From positions 62,001 through 126,000 of the forward strand of contig JAFZRN010000029.1 of NCBI GenBank assembly GCA_017619835.1: DNA of 64,000 nt. Direction: 5' to 3'. Under the pieces are notes generated by a model. It saw nothing but the letters and a program-made list of their open reading frames with translations. It had not been told where the DNA came from and did not search any database. The position numbers and the translations under genes are program-made. Positions 1 through 8,164 of the stretch are shown piece after piece. Source of the DNA: Eubacterium sp. (lineage in GTDB: Bacteria; Bacillota; Clostridia; Lachnospirales; Lachnospiraceae). How positions within the stretch are numbered: the first letter of the stretch is position 1; each line of letters begins with the position of its first letter.

Positions 1-1082
1 ACGAAGATATCGAAAATGAAAAGTTCAGAGTCGGTAACGACGGATTCTTAAGCGCAAAAAAGAACAGTTATTTCTATATGGGATTTTTCCATTCGGGAAT
101 GACTGCTTTTACCATGCTCATTAATGTCATCGTTATCATGGTAGGCGGAGTCCTGATGGCTAAAGGTAAGGTTGTGGTTTCGGACTTTGTTGCATTCCTG
201 CTTTATATAAATATATTTACGGATCCTATCAGGACGCTCATCGATTTTACCGAGCAGTTCCAGAACGGTTACTCGGGCTTTGAGAGATTTGTTGAGATAC
301 TTTCAATCGAATCGGATATCAAGGACAGCCCGGATGCGGTTCCTCTTACAGATGTAAAGGGAGATATTGTTTTTGATGACGTATCCTTTAAGTATAAGGA
401 TACGCAGCACAGGGTATTAAGGCATATAGACCTTAATGTCAAGGCCGGTTCCTATGTTGCTCTGGTTGGTTCATCCGGCGGAGGAAAGACTACACTCTGC
501 AGTCTTATCCCGAGGTTCTATGATGTGACCAAGGGACGTATCCTTATCGATGGTAAGGATATACGTGAGGTGACACTTAAGAGTCTTCGTAATAACATAG
601 GAATAGTCCAGCAGGATGTTTACCTTTTTGCCGGAACGGTTTATGATAATATACTATATGGCAAGCCGGATGCTACGAGAGAAGAAGTTATCGAGGCGGC
701 CAAGCTTGCAAATGCTCATGAATTCATCATGAAGCTTCCGAAGGGCTATGATACAGATATCGGTCAGCGGGGGATCAAGCTTTCCGGCGGTCAGAAGCAG
801 AGGCTTTCAATCGCGAGAGTTTTTCTTAAAAATCCTCCGATCCTTATCTTTGATGAGGCAACGAGTGCACTTGATAATGAAAGTGAAAATATCGTTAAGG
901 AGTCGCTTGAGAAGCTTGCATCCAACAGGACGACATTTGTGATCGCTCACAGGCTTTCGACTATAAGAAATGCCGAAAGGATACTCGTCCTTACCGAAAA
1001 TGGCATCGAGGAAACGGGAACACATGATGAGCTGATGGCTAAAAACGGAATATATGCACAGCTCTATAAATGGACAAGGTAG
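1..1082 (+). CDS. ABC exporter subunit, ATP-binding and permease (5' end missing)
   Basis: The reading frame is open from base 3, so the gene starts before the window; the ATG at 78 is internal. What remains is the last part of the transmembrane region (hydrophobic segments at about 100-230) and a full nucleotide-binding domain: Walker A GSSGGGKT (468-491), Q-loop, signature LSGGQKQR, Walker B ILIFDEATSALD and the H-loop AHRLST. This is the architecture of a half-size type IV exporter (MsbA/multidrug family) that works as a dimer in the membrane. Such genes often come in pairs, so a partner may lie upstream. The substrate cannot be told. The next gene starts four bases after the stop, which suggests co-transcription. 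Confidence 0.93.
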   Translation, partial: EDIENEKFRVGNDGFLSAKKNSYFYMGFFHSGMTAFTMLINVIVIMVGGVLMAKGKVVVSDFVAFLLYINIFTDPIRTLIDFTEQFQNGYSGFERFVEILSIESDIKDSPDAVPLTDVKGDIVFDDVSFKYKDTQHRVLRHIDLNVKAGSYVALVGSSGGGKTTLCSLIPRFYDVTKGRILIDGKDIREVTLKSLRNNIGIVQQDVYLFAGTVYDNILYGKPDATREEVIEAAKLANAHEFIMKLPKGYDTDIGQRGIKLSGGQKQRLSIARVFLKNPPILIFDEATSALDNESENIVKESLEKLASNRTTFVIAHRLSTIRNAERILVLTENGIEETGTHDELMAKNGIYAQLYKWTR

Positions 1083-1086
1083 AATT

Positions 1087-1899
1087 ATGAATAATAAAGA
1101 TATACTAAGAATTGCGATGGCACAGTCTGCTGAAGATATCGGCTGTGCCGTCGAAGATTTTACAAAGACAGAAAATGTAATAAAGAAGTTTCAGCTGGGA
1201 AAGAATGCCAGAAAATATTACAAGGAACCGATATATGCTGATTTTGTTTCATACGGAAGCAATACGGTGATCGCTGCTTCAGATGATGTCAGGGGGATAG
1301 TCGAGGAGTATTCGGCTAAGTATGAGTTTTATCATCTGTTTGAAACACCGAGTGTTTACTGGCTGAATGAAAGACTGGCTGATAAGGACTGTGCCGTGTG
1401 TTTTATGGCTGAGTATTATCTTCCCGATAAGGACAGATTCTTCGATAAGAAGCTTTATGAGAATCTTTCCGTGGATTATGAACTCCGGGTTCTGGAACAT
1501 GATGATTTTGAAGATCTTTATCTTCCGGAGTGGGGTAATGCTCTCTGTAAGGACAGGAGCGAACTGGATGTACTCGGTGTCGGAGCCTATGATAAAGATA
1601 AGCTTATCGGACTTGCGGCATGTTCTGCAGACTGTGACGAGATGTGGCAGATCGGTATAGATGTGCTGCCGGATTTCAGAAAACAGGGTATAGCTTCTGC
1701 GATAACAAGCAGACTTGCTGCTGAGATCTTTGAAAGAGGAAAGATACCATTTTACTGCTCGGCATGGTCAAATGTACGTTCGGTGAGAAATGCGATAAAA
1801 AGCGGATTCGTTCCATCATGGATGGAAATGACCGTAAAACCGATGTCGGTTATAGAGGAGGTTAAAAATGCTACAGGAACTAAAGGCGGAGATGATTAA
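1087..1899 (+). CDS. GNAT family N-acetyltransferase
   Basis: A 270-residue protein whose C-terminal half carries the GNAT acetyl-CoA fold: the run DVLPDFRKQGIASAIT fits motif A (Q/RxxGxG/A), followed by the usual beta-bulge region (YCSAWSNVRSVRNAIKSGF). The N-terminal half is a less conserved substrate-side domain, as in two-domain Lachnospiraceae GNATs. The ATG at 1087 is preferred over an in-frame ATG at 1054 because the latter lies inside the upstream ABC gene and the shorter protein starts right after it. The end overlaps the Nudix gene by 32 bases, so the two are translationally coupled. The acetyl acceptor is unknown. Confidence 0.85.
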   Translation: MNNKDILRIAMAQSAEDIGCAVEDFTKTENVIKKFQLGKNARKYYKEPIYADFVSYGSNTVIAASDDVRGIVEEYSAKYEFYHLFETPSVYWLNERLADKDCAVCFMAEYYLPDKDRFFDKKLYENLSVDYELRVLEHDDFEDLYLPEWGNALCKDRSELDVLGVGAYDKDKLIGLAACSADCDEMWQIGIDVLPDFRKQGIASAITSRLAAEIFERGKIPFYCSAWSNVRSVRNAIKSGFVPSWMEMTVKPMSVIEEVKNATGTKGGDD

Positions 1900-2386
1900 C
1901 TATGACTGCGGTTTCATCAAGGGGGACCGAAAGTTCAGATGTCGTGCCGGAGGATTCATACGAAACAAAGACAGGCTGCTTTTTGTTAAGACCGATGAAC
2001 CCGGAGGATATTATTATATGATCGGCGGAGGTGTCCATATATGTGAAACCTCCAGACAATGTGCCGAGAGAGAAATCTTTGAAGAAACAGGAGTTAAGGT
2101 TGAGGCTTCACGCCTCGCTGTGATCACGGAGAATTTCTTCAGAGGAGTTGGCGGAGTCGAAGATGGATACGACTGCCATACCATAGAATTTTATTATCTT
2201 ATGGAAGTTTCGGATGAGGATGCTGAAAAGATAGGAAAGATAACAGACCAGAATGAGGAGCTGGTCTGGATCCCTATCAGTGAAGTGGAAGCAAGTGATA
2301 TCAAGCCGGGCTTTATCAGAGAGAGAATACATGAGATTCTTAATACCGATACGGTTCTTCATATAATCGAAGAAAGAGACCGATAA
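1868..2386 (+). CDS. Nudix hydrolase
   Basis: A 172-residue protein with a complete Nudix box at residues 54-76 (G-x5-E60-x7-R68-E69-I-F-E72-E73-T-G-V), the Mg2+-binding helix that hydrolyses nucleoside diphosphates linked to another group. The substrate is not predictable from the box. The ATG at 1868 has GAGG six bases upstream; a second in-frame ATG at 1892 has its GGAG directly adjacent and is less suitable. It overlaps the preceding GNAT gene, and a GNAT plus Nudix pair is common among small-molecule repair or modification genes. Confidence 0.9.
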   Translation: MLQELKAEMINYDCGFIKGDRKFRCRAGGFIRNKDRLLFVKTDEPGGYYYMIGGGVHICETSRQCAEREIFEETGVKVEASRLAVITENFFRGVGGVEDGYDCHTIEFYYLMEVSDEDAEKIGKITDQNEELVWIPISEVEASDIKPGFIRERIHEILNTDTVLHIIEERDR

Positions 2387-2415
2387 GATCAAAACCTTAT
2401 ATCAGGGGGTAAAAA

Positions 2416-3600
2416 ATGAAAGAAATAATAAAAAGGGAAGGACCGGATTACAGCAGGTGTCTTGTTAATCTGGCTAATTCGATATTAAAAAAGTTTGGTG
2501 CCGAGACTACGGCAGATACACTTGGTATAGCAGATGAATATCTTGCCAAGGATTATAAAAATGTAGTTGTGCTTCTGCTTGATGCAATGGGTACATCAAT
2601 CATAGAGAAGCATCTTGAAGAAGGTGGATTCTTTAGATCACATTTAAAGGATACTTATTATTCGGTTTATCCGCCGACAACTGTTGCGGCTACAACATCC
2701 ATACTGAGCGGGCTCTATCCTAATGAGCATGGCTGGCTGGGATGGGATGTATTCTTCCCTGAACTAAGTAAGAATGTCACTGTATATACGAATACCGACC
2801 AGATGACAGAAAAGAGTGGGGCTGAACCTACGGACAAGAATGGTAAAATGGAGTGGGGAGAAGACTCGCTGATGGAGTTTAAACCTGCAGCGGATTATAA
2901 TGTCTCATATAAGTACATTCCATATAAGAATATAATTGATAAGATCAATGATGCGGGAGGTACGGCATATCTTTCTATTCCGTTTGCACCGCCTTTTCCG
3001 GATACTCTGGATAAGGTGATTGATCATGTCAAAGAGCTCTGTGATGAACCCGGGAAAAAGTTTATCTATGCATATTGGAACGAACCTGATTCAACTATGC
3101 ACAGGACAGGTACAGTGAGTGATGAAACTCATAACCTGATAATTGAAATAGAGGAAAAGGTTAATGAGTTTTCCGAAAAGCTTTCGGACACTCTTCTTAT
3201 CATCACCGCTGATCACAGTCATATGGATAGCAGGAATCTATGTTTACTGGATTATCCGGAAGTGACGGACTGTCTTGTTCGTATGCCGTCGATTGAGCCT
3301 CGAACACTTAATCTTTTTGTAAAAGAAGAATATAGGGATACTTTTCCTGATATTTTCAAGAGGAATTTCGGAGAGAATTTTCTGCTTCTGACAAAAGAAG
3401 AGGTGATCGAGAATAAGCTGTTCGGAACAGGCACTGACCGTGAAGGGCTAAAAGACATGATAGGAGATTATGTGGCTCTTTCCATAGCTGATGTTTCGAT
3501 ATTTAATACACATATTGAGGCTGAGATGATGCCGGGCGGACATGCGGGTCTTACGGCAGAAGAATGCAGGATTCCATTTGTTGTCGTAGAGAATAAATAG
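2416..3600 (+). CDS. Alkaline phosphatase superfamily protein (type I phosphodiesterase/nucleotide pyrophosphatase-like)
   Basis: A 394-residue protein without a signal peptide. The start VVVLLLDAMGTS has the metal-binding Asp and the Thr/Ser nucleophile region of the phosphodiesterase/nucleotide pyrophosphatase clan, and TADHSHMDSR plus the C-terminal GGHAG supply the remaining metal ligands. It probably hydrolyses a phosphomonoester or phosphodiester in the cytoplasm; the substrate is unknown. The start is set by AGGGGGT just upstream. It lies 29 bases after the Nudix gene and 20 bases before a nitrilase-family gene, so all three are probably one transcript. Confidence 0.85.
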   Translation: MKEIIKREGPDYSRCLVNLANSILKKFGAETTADTLGIADEYLAKDYKNVVVLLLDAMGTSIIEKHLEEGGFFRSHLKDTYYSVYPPTTVAATTSILSGLYPNEHGWLGWDVFFPELSKNVTVYTNTDQMTEKSGAEPTDKNGKMEWGEDSLMEFKPAADYNVSYKYIPYKNIIDKINDAGGTAYLSIPFAPPFPDTLDKVIDHVKELCDEPGKKFIYAYWNEPDSTMHRTGTVSDETHNLIIEIEEKVNEFSEKLSDTLLIITADHSHMDSRNLCLLDYPEVTDCLVRMPSIEPRTLNLFVKEEYRDTFPDIFKRNFGENFLLLTKEEVIENKLFGTGTDREGLKDMIGDYVALSIADVSIFNTHIEAEMMPGGHAGLTAEECRIPFVVVENK

Positions 3601-3620
3601 TATATAAGTGGGATGAAAAA

Positions 3621-4448
3621 ATGAATATAAAGATAGCATTATTACAACTTCTTCCGGGAAAGACACTGGAAGAGAATAAAGAAATAGGAATAAAAGCCTG
3701 CAGAGAGGCAAAGGAGAAGGGTGCTGATGTGGCATTGTTTCCTGAGATGTGGAGTGATGGATATGCACTTCCACAGGATGAAAATGAATTAAACAAATTA
3801 GCGATAAGCAAAGAGAGTGACTTCGTAAATACGTTTCGTGATCTTGCGAAGGGACTTGAGATGGCTATAGGAATCACATATCTGGAAAAGAGCAGTGACA
3901 AGCCCCTTAATTCAGTTTCATTTTTCGATAGAACCGGTAAGGAGATTCTGCATTATTCGAAGGTTCATACCTGTGCATTTGCAGATGAAGTGGTGCTGGC
4001 AGGTGGAGATGACTTCTATGTTGCTGACCTGGATTTCGGAAGAGGCAGTGTGAAGTTTGGTTCAATGATCTGTTTTGACAGGGAATTTCCGGAAAGTGCA
4101 AGAATACTTATGCTGAAGGGGGCAGAACTGATACTTGCTCCTAATGCATGCCCTATGGAGATCAACAGGTTGTCGGCACTTAGAACCAGAGCGTATGAGA
4201 ATATGGTGGCAGTTGCAACCTGTAATTACCCTGAAGGACATCCGGATTGTAATGGACATTCCACACTCTTTGATGGAGTGCCATGGCTGAGAGAAGAACC
4301 GGGAGTTAGAGATATGTGTATGTTAGAAGCTCCGGGAGAGCCGGGAATATACGTGGCTGAACTGGATCTGGATAAACTGAGAACACATCGAAATCGTGAT
4401 GTAATGGGTAATAAGTACAGACACCCTGAAAAATACGGAATACTTTAG
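3621..4448 (+). CDS. Carbon-nitrogen hydrolase (nitrilase superfamily amidohydrolase)
   Basis: A 275-residue protein with the Glu-Lys-Cys triad of the nitrilase superfamily: E42 in LFPEMWSDGY, K114 in YSKVHTC and C151 in SMICFDREFPES. The family cleaves or condenses amide bonds (omega-amidase, N-carbamoyl hydrolase, Nit branches). Length and motif context fit a cytosolic omega-amidase or N-carbamoyl-polyamine type enzyme, but the substrate is a guess. It is close behind the phosphatase-family gene and followed 24 bases later by a GNAT. Confidence 0.9.
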   Translation: MNIKIALLQLLPGKTLEENKEIGIKACREAKEKGADVALFPEMWSDGYALPQDENELNKLAISKESDFVNTFRDLAKGLEMAIGITYLEKSSDKPLNSVSFFDRTGKEILHYSKVHTCAFADEVVLAGGDDFYVADLDFGRGSVKFGSMICFDREFPESARILMLKGAELILAPNACPMEINRLSALRTRAYENMVAVATCNYPEGHPDCNGHSTLFDGVPWLREEPGVRDMCMLEAPGEPGIYVAELDLDKLRTHRNRDVMGNKYRHPEKYGIL

Positions 4449-4472
4449 GAGTTAATATAGAAGAGGATAGAG

Positions 4473-4940
4473 ATGAACAATATAGAGTATAAAGTAACAA
4501 CTAAAGATGATATCGAGCTTCTGATGAGCAGCCGTCTGGAAATGCTTCTGGAGGTAAATGATCTGCCTGATGATTATCAGTATGATGCTGCGTTCGTTGA
4601 TAATAACCGTAAGTATTTTCTTAAAGGAGATCAGTCTACAGTTCTGGCATTGGATGGAGACAAGGTGATCGGATGTGCTTCCTTAAGTTATGTAGTTATA
4701 ATGCCGACCTTTGACCATCCTACAGGAAAACGTGCGCATCTAATGAATGTATATACCAATAAGAATTATCGAAGACTTGGAATTGCTAAAAAGATGATAG
4801 ATATTCTGATGGAAGAAGCAAAAAGTCGTGGCGTTACCGAGATAAGTCTTGATGCAACAGAAGCAGGCAGGCCTCTCTACGAGAACTGTGGATTTACAGC
4901 TTCAGAGGAATGCATGGTAAAGGTTATGCTTGACAGATAA
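4473..4940 (+). CDS. GNAT family N-acetyltransferase
   Basis: A 155-residue single-domain GNAT. Motif A is NVYTNKNYRRLGIAKKM (R-x-x-G-I/L-A) and the C-terminal DATEAGRPLYENCGF is the typical motif B with Tyr and Phe at the acetyl-CoA exit. The ATG has AGAGG upstream. Its last codons overlap the -35 box of the promoter for the leader described next, so it is the last gene of the first transcript. The acceptor is unknown. Confidence 0.88.
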   Translation: MNNIEYKVTTKDDIELLMSSRLEMLLEVNDLPDDYQYDAAFVDNNRKYFLKGDQSTVLALDGDKVIGCASLSYVVIMPTFDHPTGKRAHLMNVYTNKNYRRLGIAKKMIDILMEEAKSRGVTEISLDATEAGRPLYENCGFTASEECMVKVMLDR

Positions 4941-4958
4941 GAAGCAGTAGTGTAATTT
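4930..4958 (+). promoter_or_regulatory. Sigma-A promoter of the CD3324-family gene and its leader
   Basis: TTGACA at 4930-4935, 17 bases, then TAATTT at 4953-4958. The -35 lies within the last codons and stop of the GNAT gene. The expected start of transcription is near 4965, giving a leader of about 128 bases before the CD3324-family start codon. Confidence 0.65.
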
Positions 4959-4991
4959 TTCAATAGTAATTAACAAGGAGGAAGTTTTTGT

Positions 4992-5018
4992 ATGACCACA
5001 CCTGAGTTTAGCGCTTAG
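4992..5018 (+). CDS. Eight-residue leader peptide (MTTPEFSA)
   Basis: An ATG at 4992 follows an excellent ribosome binding site (AAGGAGGA, 4975-4982) and encodes MTTPEFSA, ending at TAG 5016-5018. It sits between a good promoter and a set of hairpins that cover the ribosome binding site of the next gene. A strong start signal on so short a frame is typical of regulatory leader peptides rather than of a product with its own function. That it is translated is inferred from the sequence only. Confidence 0.6.
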   Translation: MTTPEFSA

Positions 5019-5086
5019 CATTGGCTATAGCGAATAAAAATGTAATAGCCGATGCACCCTAAAAGAAAAAAATACATTTTAGGAGG
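5018..5086 (+). promoter_or_regulatory. Putative translational attenuator hiding the CD3324-gene ribosome binding site
   Basis: Hairpin 1 pairs 5018-5028 with 5045-5055 (11 pairs, one G-U) and begins on the last base of the leader stop codon. Hairpin 2 pairs CCTAAAA (5058-5064) with TTTTAGG (5077-5083) and buries half of the AGGAGG (5081-5086) of the next gene. The loop of hairpin 1 (AAAATGTA, 5036-5043) is also complementary to TACATTTT (5073-5080), giving an alternative fold. A ribosome paused on the leader would open hairpin 1 and shift the balance. The pairing is seen; the mechanism is inferred. Confidence 0.5.
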
Positions 5087-5092
5087 CGCAAA

Positions 5093-5371
5093 ATGGGCTA
5101 TATAAGAGCGGAAGAAGCACTTCCGCGTGAAATAATAGAGCTGATCCAACAGTATGTTGAAGGAACCAATATCTATATTCCGAGACGTGACGAAAAGAAA
5201 GCTGCCTGGGGAGAGAAGAATCAGACCAGACAGAAATTCCGGGAACGGAATACAGATATTTACGAAGCCTATCTTAAAGGTTATAAGGTGGCTGAGCTTT
5301 CTTCGATATATTTTCTTTCGGAAAAAAGCATATGGCGTATTGTTGGTCAGGAAAAGAAAAAAGCTGTTTAG
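5093..5371 (+). CDS. CD3324-family small protein (Mor-like HTH candidate)
   Basis: A 92-residue protein matching the CD3324 family by its N-terminal pattern (xAEEALPREIIELIQQYVEG, then IYIPRR and AAWGE). The C-terminal part (YLKGYKVAELSSIYFLSEKSIWRIV) reads as a helix-turn-helix resembling Mor/C-type regulators. The family is widespread in Clostridia without a settled role; a DNA-binding regulator is the best guess. The ATG at 5093 has AGGAGG six bases upstream, but that site is folded into a hairpin. The gene stands alone between its own promoter and a strong terminator. Confidence 0.8.
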   Translation: MGYIRAEEALPREIIELIQQYVEGTNIYIPRRDEKKAAWGEKNQTRQKFRERNTDIYEAYLKGYKVAELSSIYFLSEKSIWRIVGQEKKKAV

Positions 5372-5390
5372 TTTTTTTATGTGATTATTT

Positions 5391-5423
5391 CCTCGGAAAA
5401 CGTAATGTTTTCCGAGGTTTTAT
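5391..5423 (+). terminator. Rho-independent terminator of the CD3324-family gene
   Basis: CCTCGGAAAAC (5391-5401) pairs perfectly with GTTTTCCGAGG (5407-5417) around a GTAAT loop, followed by TTTTATATTTT. Confidence 0.88.
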
Positions 5424-5466
5424 ATTTTGTTTTATGATATAATTTTTTTCCAAGGGGGATAATTAT

Positions 5467-6258
5467 ATGCAGATAATAGATTTTTTTGAAAAAAAGGATC
5501 AGTCTTACTGGATCACCCAGATTGAAAGAAGTGACTGGAGAGCGGCAGCATTTCTTGTAAAGCTGCTTAAGGAAAACGAACTTAAGAAACTATGCGGTGA
5601 GAAAACACAGTTGCTGCTTCTTACTGAAGGAGAGCAGCTTATCTCATTTTGTACTTATGCCGAACATGATGAGGTGCCTGATAAGTCGCTTACTCCGTGG
5701 GCAGGCTTTGTATATACATTTCCGGAATATCGGGGAAAGATGCGTATGGGAAAGCTTCTGGAACATGCATATTCCCTGGCAAAGAAGGATGGTTACAAAA
5801 CTCTTTATATTTCTACCGGAGAAAAAGGCCTGTATGAAAAATACGGTTTCACATACTGGAAGGATATGAAAGATCTAAATGGGGATGATACCAGAGTATA
5901 TAGAAAGTCCATAGTTGATATGGATTACAGCGATGTTATCGGGACCAAGGTAAAGGGAACGATAGACAGACCTTTAGGGTGTCATCATCCCAGACATCCG
6001 GAGATGATATATCCGATCAATTACGGATATGTGGATGGAGTTTTTGCGGATGACGGAGCTGAGCAGGATGTTTATGTTTTCGGAACAGATAAACCACTCT
6101 GGACATATGAAGGTACAGTTGTGGGAGTGATTCATAGACTGAATGACTGTGAGGATAAATGGATAGTCAGCTTAGACGGAACGCCGATAGATAAAGAAAC
6201 TATTCTGAAAAATGTAGAATTTCAGGAACAGTATTATATGGGAGAACTTTATCTTTAG
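5467..6258 (+). CDS. GNAT acetyltransferase fused to an inorganic pyrophosphatase-like domain
   Basis: A 263-residue fusion. Residues 1 to about 146 are a GNAT domain (YTFPEYRGKMRMGKLLEHA is motif A; GLYEKYGF is motif B). Residues about 155-263 resemble a compact family I inorganic pyrophosphatase: GTIDRPLG, a YPINYGYVDG core, a DDG-x3-D metal site and a later D-x-x-D/E-DKW patch. The second domain is shorter than E. coli pyrophosphatase (about 175 residues) but similar to small stand-alone versions in Clostridia that I recall. Whether it hydrolyses pyrophosphate or another small phosphorylated ligand is unknown. AAGGGGG precedes the ATG, with a TATAAT-like box at 5438-5443. Confidence 0.78.
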   Translation: MQIIDFFEKKDQSYWITQIERSDWRAAAFLVKLLKENELKKLCGEKTQLLLLTEGEQLISFCTYAEHDEVPDKSLTPWAGFVYTFPEYRGKMRMGKLLEHAYSLAKKDGYKTLYISTGEKGLYEKYGFTYWKDMKDLNGDDTRVYRKSIVDMDYSDVIGTKVKGTIDRPLGCHHPRHPEMIYPINYGYVDGVFADDGAEQDVYVFGTDKPLWTYEGTVVGVIHRLNDCEDKWIVSLDGTPIDKETILKNVEFQEQYYMGELYL

Positions 6259-6309
6259 AAAGTTAAGTGGCATGTTATTCAAACAAATGTACACCTTATC
6301 CCTGTTTAA

Positions 6310-6338
6310 TTGATTTTAGAAAAATGTTTATGTATAAA
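6310..6338 (+). promoter_or_regulatory. Promoter of the LytTR operon
   Basis: TTGATT (6310-6315), 17 bases, TATAAA (6333-6338), about 20 bases before the LytTR start codon. It is the only good box pair in the gap after the fusion gene. Confidence 0.5.
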
Positions 6339-6358
6339 GAGGTCATGGAGGCAGACAA

Positions 6359-6811
6359 TTGAAGCTTTTTGTAAGAGAAAAACAAAATCTTGCGGAAACA
6401 GAAGTAGAGATAAGATGCAGAGAGCGTAATGAAGAGATCGAGAATCTTATCAGTGCCGTAAAATCTGCGGGCGATACTCTGATAGGCGAAAAGGAGAACG
6501 GAGATAAAACACCGGTATATATTTCCAGGGTTCTTTACTTTGAAGCTGTAGACAGATATGTATTTGCTTATACTACTTCTGAAATCTTTCGGGTTAAAAA
6601 AACTCTTTACGACCTCGAGGATATGACATTGGAACAGTTCTTTGTCAGGATCTCAAAATCAGTCATCGTAAATATAAAAGCTATTCAAAAAATATCTCCT
6701 GATAGTTCGAGACGATTAAAGCTTCTTCTGAGAAACGGAGAGTGGGTTATCGTATCAAGAAACTATGTGGGTGATCTGAAGAAAAGCCTTGGAATGAAAG
6801 GAGATATGTGA
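6359..6811 (+). CDS. LytTR-family DNA-binding transcriptional regulator
   Basis: A 150-residue protein with a LytTR DNA-binding domain over its C-terminal two thirds: ISRVLYFEAVDRYVFAYTT, the KKTLYDLE helix, FVRISKSVIVNIKAI and a final NGEWVIVSRNYVGDLK are standard for the fold. It has no receiver domain, so it is a stand-alone regulator. The start is TTG at 6359, fixed by GGAG (6347-6350) and the absence of an in-frame ATG. It is followed directly by a DUF3021-like membrane protein; LytTR plus DUF3021 is a recurrent Firmicutes pair in which the membrane protein is thought to modulate the regulator. Confidence 0.88.
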   Translation: MKLFVREKQNLAETEVEIRCRERNEEIENLISAVKSAGDTLIGEKENGDKTPVYISRVLYFEAVDRYVFAYTTSEIFRVKKTLYDLEDMTLEQFFVRISKSVIVNIKAIQKISPDSSRRLKLLLRNGEWVIVSRNYVGDLKKSLGMKGDM

Positions 6812-6813
6812 TA

Positions 6814-7287
6814 ATGGATAGAATAAAAAACGCAGTTACAAAAAGTTTTTCAAGAGTTGCCATATGTTTTTCACTGAGCATTATTTTTGTAAGTATCATT
6901 TTTGCTTTTGGAAATATCTTTATAGATCCGGTCATGATGCTCAAGGTATGGATAACATTTTTCTTGCTGGGAATATTTAATGTCTTCAGGATCCTGGTAA
7001 GTACAAGCAAATGGGCTCTTGATAAGCCATATATTTTACCTAATCTGTTATTTATGCCTTTGTTTATGATCACTGCACTGGCTCTTGCCATGAACCTTAT
7101 TAAGGATGTGGATTTTAACGGCATGTTTGATAAAAGGTGGCTGCTGCTTATTTATGCAGGACTGTTTCTGATCATCTTTTCAGTAAAACAGTTTATTGAT
7201 TATTATAGATATAAAGCAAAAACAGATCTTATGAACGATGCTCTTATAAGTTTTCAAAAGGAGCATGAATGGGATGAAGAAGAATAA
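6814..7287 (+). CDS. DUF3021-family membrane protein
   Basis: A 157-residue protein with four predicted membrane segments (about residues 12-30, 40-58, 70-90 and 107-125) and a charged C-terminal tail, as expected for DUF3021. A GTG at 6808 overlapping the LytTR stop is possible, but the ATG at 6814 is better spaced from AAAGGAG (6797-6803). Its place after a LytTR gene supports a role as the membrane partner of that regulator. The end overlaps the next start. Confidence 0.83.
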   Translation: MDRIKNAVTKSFSRVAICFSLSIIFVSIIFAFGNIFIDPVMMLKVWITFFLLGIFNVFRILVSTSKWALDKPYILPNLLFMPLFMITALALAMNLIKDVDFNGMFDKRWLLLIYAGLFLIIFSVKQFIDYYRYKAKTDLMNDALISFQKEHEWDEEE

Positions 7288-8074
7288 TTTTTTAATAGTA
7301 TTACGCGTTGTTTTTGCAATTGCTGCATGGTGGGTGATATTCAAGGGATATACTGCATTTGTTGAACCGCTGTTTGCTGATAGCATACCTGAAACTTTTG
7401 TTTTGATATTAAGATCGATGATAGTACCGTATACCCTGGGATTAGGAGCCTGTTATCTGATCCTTCGTGGAATGGATAAAGGCGAAATGTCAGGTGATAT
7501 AGCGCCGTCTCCAGGACTTGTTATAAAAGGCTTTTTTATCCAGCAGGGACTTGCTATGCCGGTTATCATGTTTGTGAATATAATCTGTCAGATCTTCGGG
7601 ATCACAAAGGTCGGAATGACAGCAGATGAATTATTCGGAAAAGAGTGGTTGTTCTATCTGATACTTCTTCTGGTATTTAATCCGATATTCGAAGAACTGC
7701 TTTTCAGAAAGCTCTTATTAGACAGGCTGCTTGTTCTCGGAGAGACTCCGGCGATCGTTATATCTGCGATCCTCTTCGGACTTCCGCATATATATTCTAT
7801 GGGACTTCCGCTTTTCTTCGGTACCTGTTTGATCGGACTGGTATGGGCATATGTCAGAGTACATACCGGAAAACTATGGCCGAGTATCGTGCTGCATTCA
7901 TTGTTTAATGTATACGGTTCATATTTTACACTTGCCATGGCCGGATCAACTCCGACTACGATGCTGGTTGCGCTGCTGGGATTTATCATCCTTCCTCTGA
8001 TCGCGGCAATCCTGCTCGTGACTTCAGGTATATTTAAACGGGCAGATAAGGTAGAAATTAAAAAAGCTGCTTGA
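7274..8074 (+). CDS. CPBP-family intramembrane glutamic endopeptidase (CAAX protease/bacteriocin-processing type)
   Basis: A 266-residue polytopic membrane protein of the CPBP (Abi) family. The diagnostic motifs are present: EELLFRKLLLDRL (EExxxR), GLPHIYS (second His motif) and a third His-Asn motif HSLFN. Members cleave peptides within the membrane, process prenylated or bacteriocin peptides, or confer self-immunity. The ATG at 7274 is ten bases from AAGGAG (7258-7263); the in-frame ATG at 7265 would be only one base away. It is the third gene of the LytTR operon, and its stop codon overlaps the -35 box of the next promoter. Confidence 0.87.
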   Translation: MKKNNFLIVLRVVFAIAAWWVIFKGYTAFVEPLFADSIPETFVLILRSMIVPYTLGLGACYLILRGMDKGEMSGDIAPSPGLVIKGFFIQQGLAMPVIMFVNIICQIFGITKVGMTADELFGKEWLFYLILLLVFNPIFEELLFRKLLLDRLLVLGETPAIVISAILFGLPHIYSMGLPLFFGTCLIGLVWAYVRVHTGKLWPSIVLHSLFNVYGSYFTLAMAGSTPTTMLVALLGFIILPLIAAILLVTSGIFKRADKVEIKKAA

Positions 8075-8099
8075 CATATAAGATTTACGTCTGTATACT
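8071..8099 (+). promoter_or_regulatory. Near-consensus promoter of the leader/GNAT unit
   Basis: TTGACA (8071-8076), exactly 17 bases, TATACT (8094-8099). Transcription should start near 8106, about 267 bases before the GNAT start codon. Just downstream, GTCACATGTGAC (8121-8132) is a perfect 12-base palindrome and could be an operator or part of an RNA hairpin. Confidence 0.75.
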
Positions 8100-8164
8100 C
8101 TGAAAACATATAACAGGTGAGTCACATGTGACGTGACTAAAAAATATTTAGAAAGGAAACGATT

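Noticed and set aside
8121-8138. Operator for a dedicated repressor at GTCACATGTGAC
   Set aside because: The palindrome is clear but lies in the transcribed leader and may simply be an RNA hairpin (AGTCAC with GTGACT); no repressor gene is adjacent, so it is only noted under the promoter.
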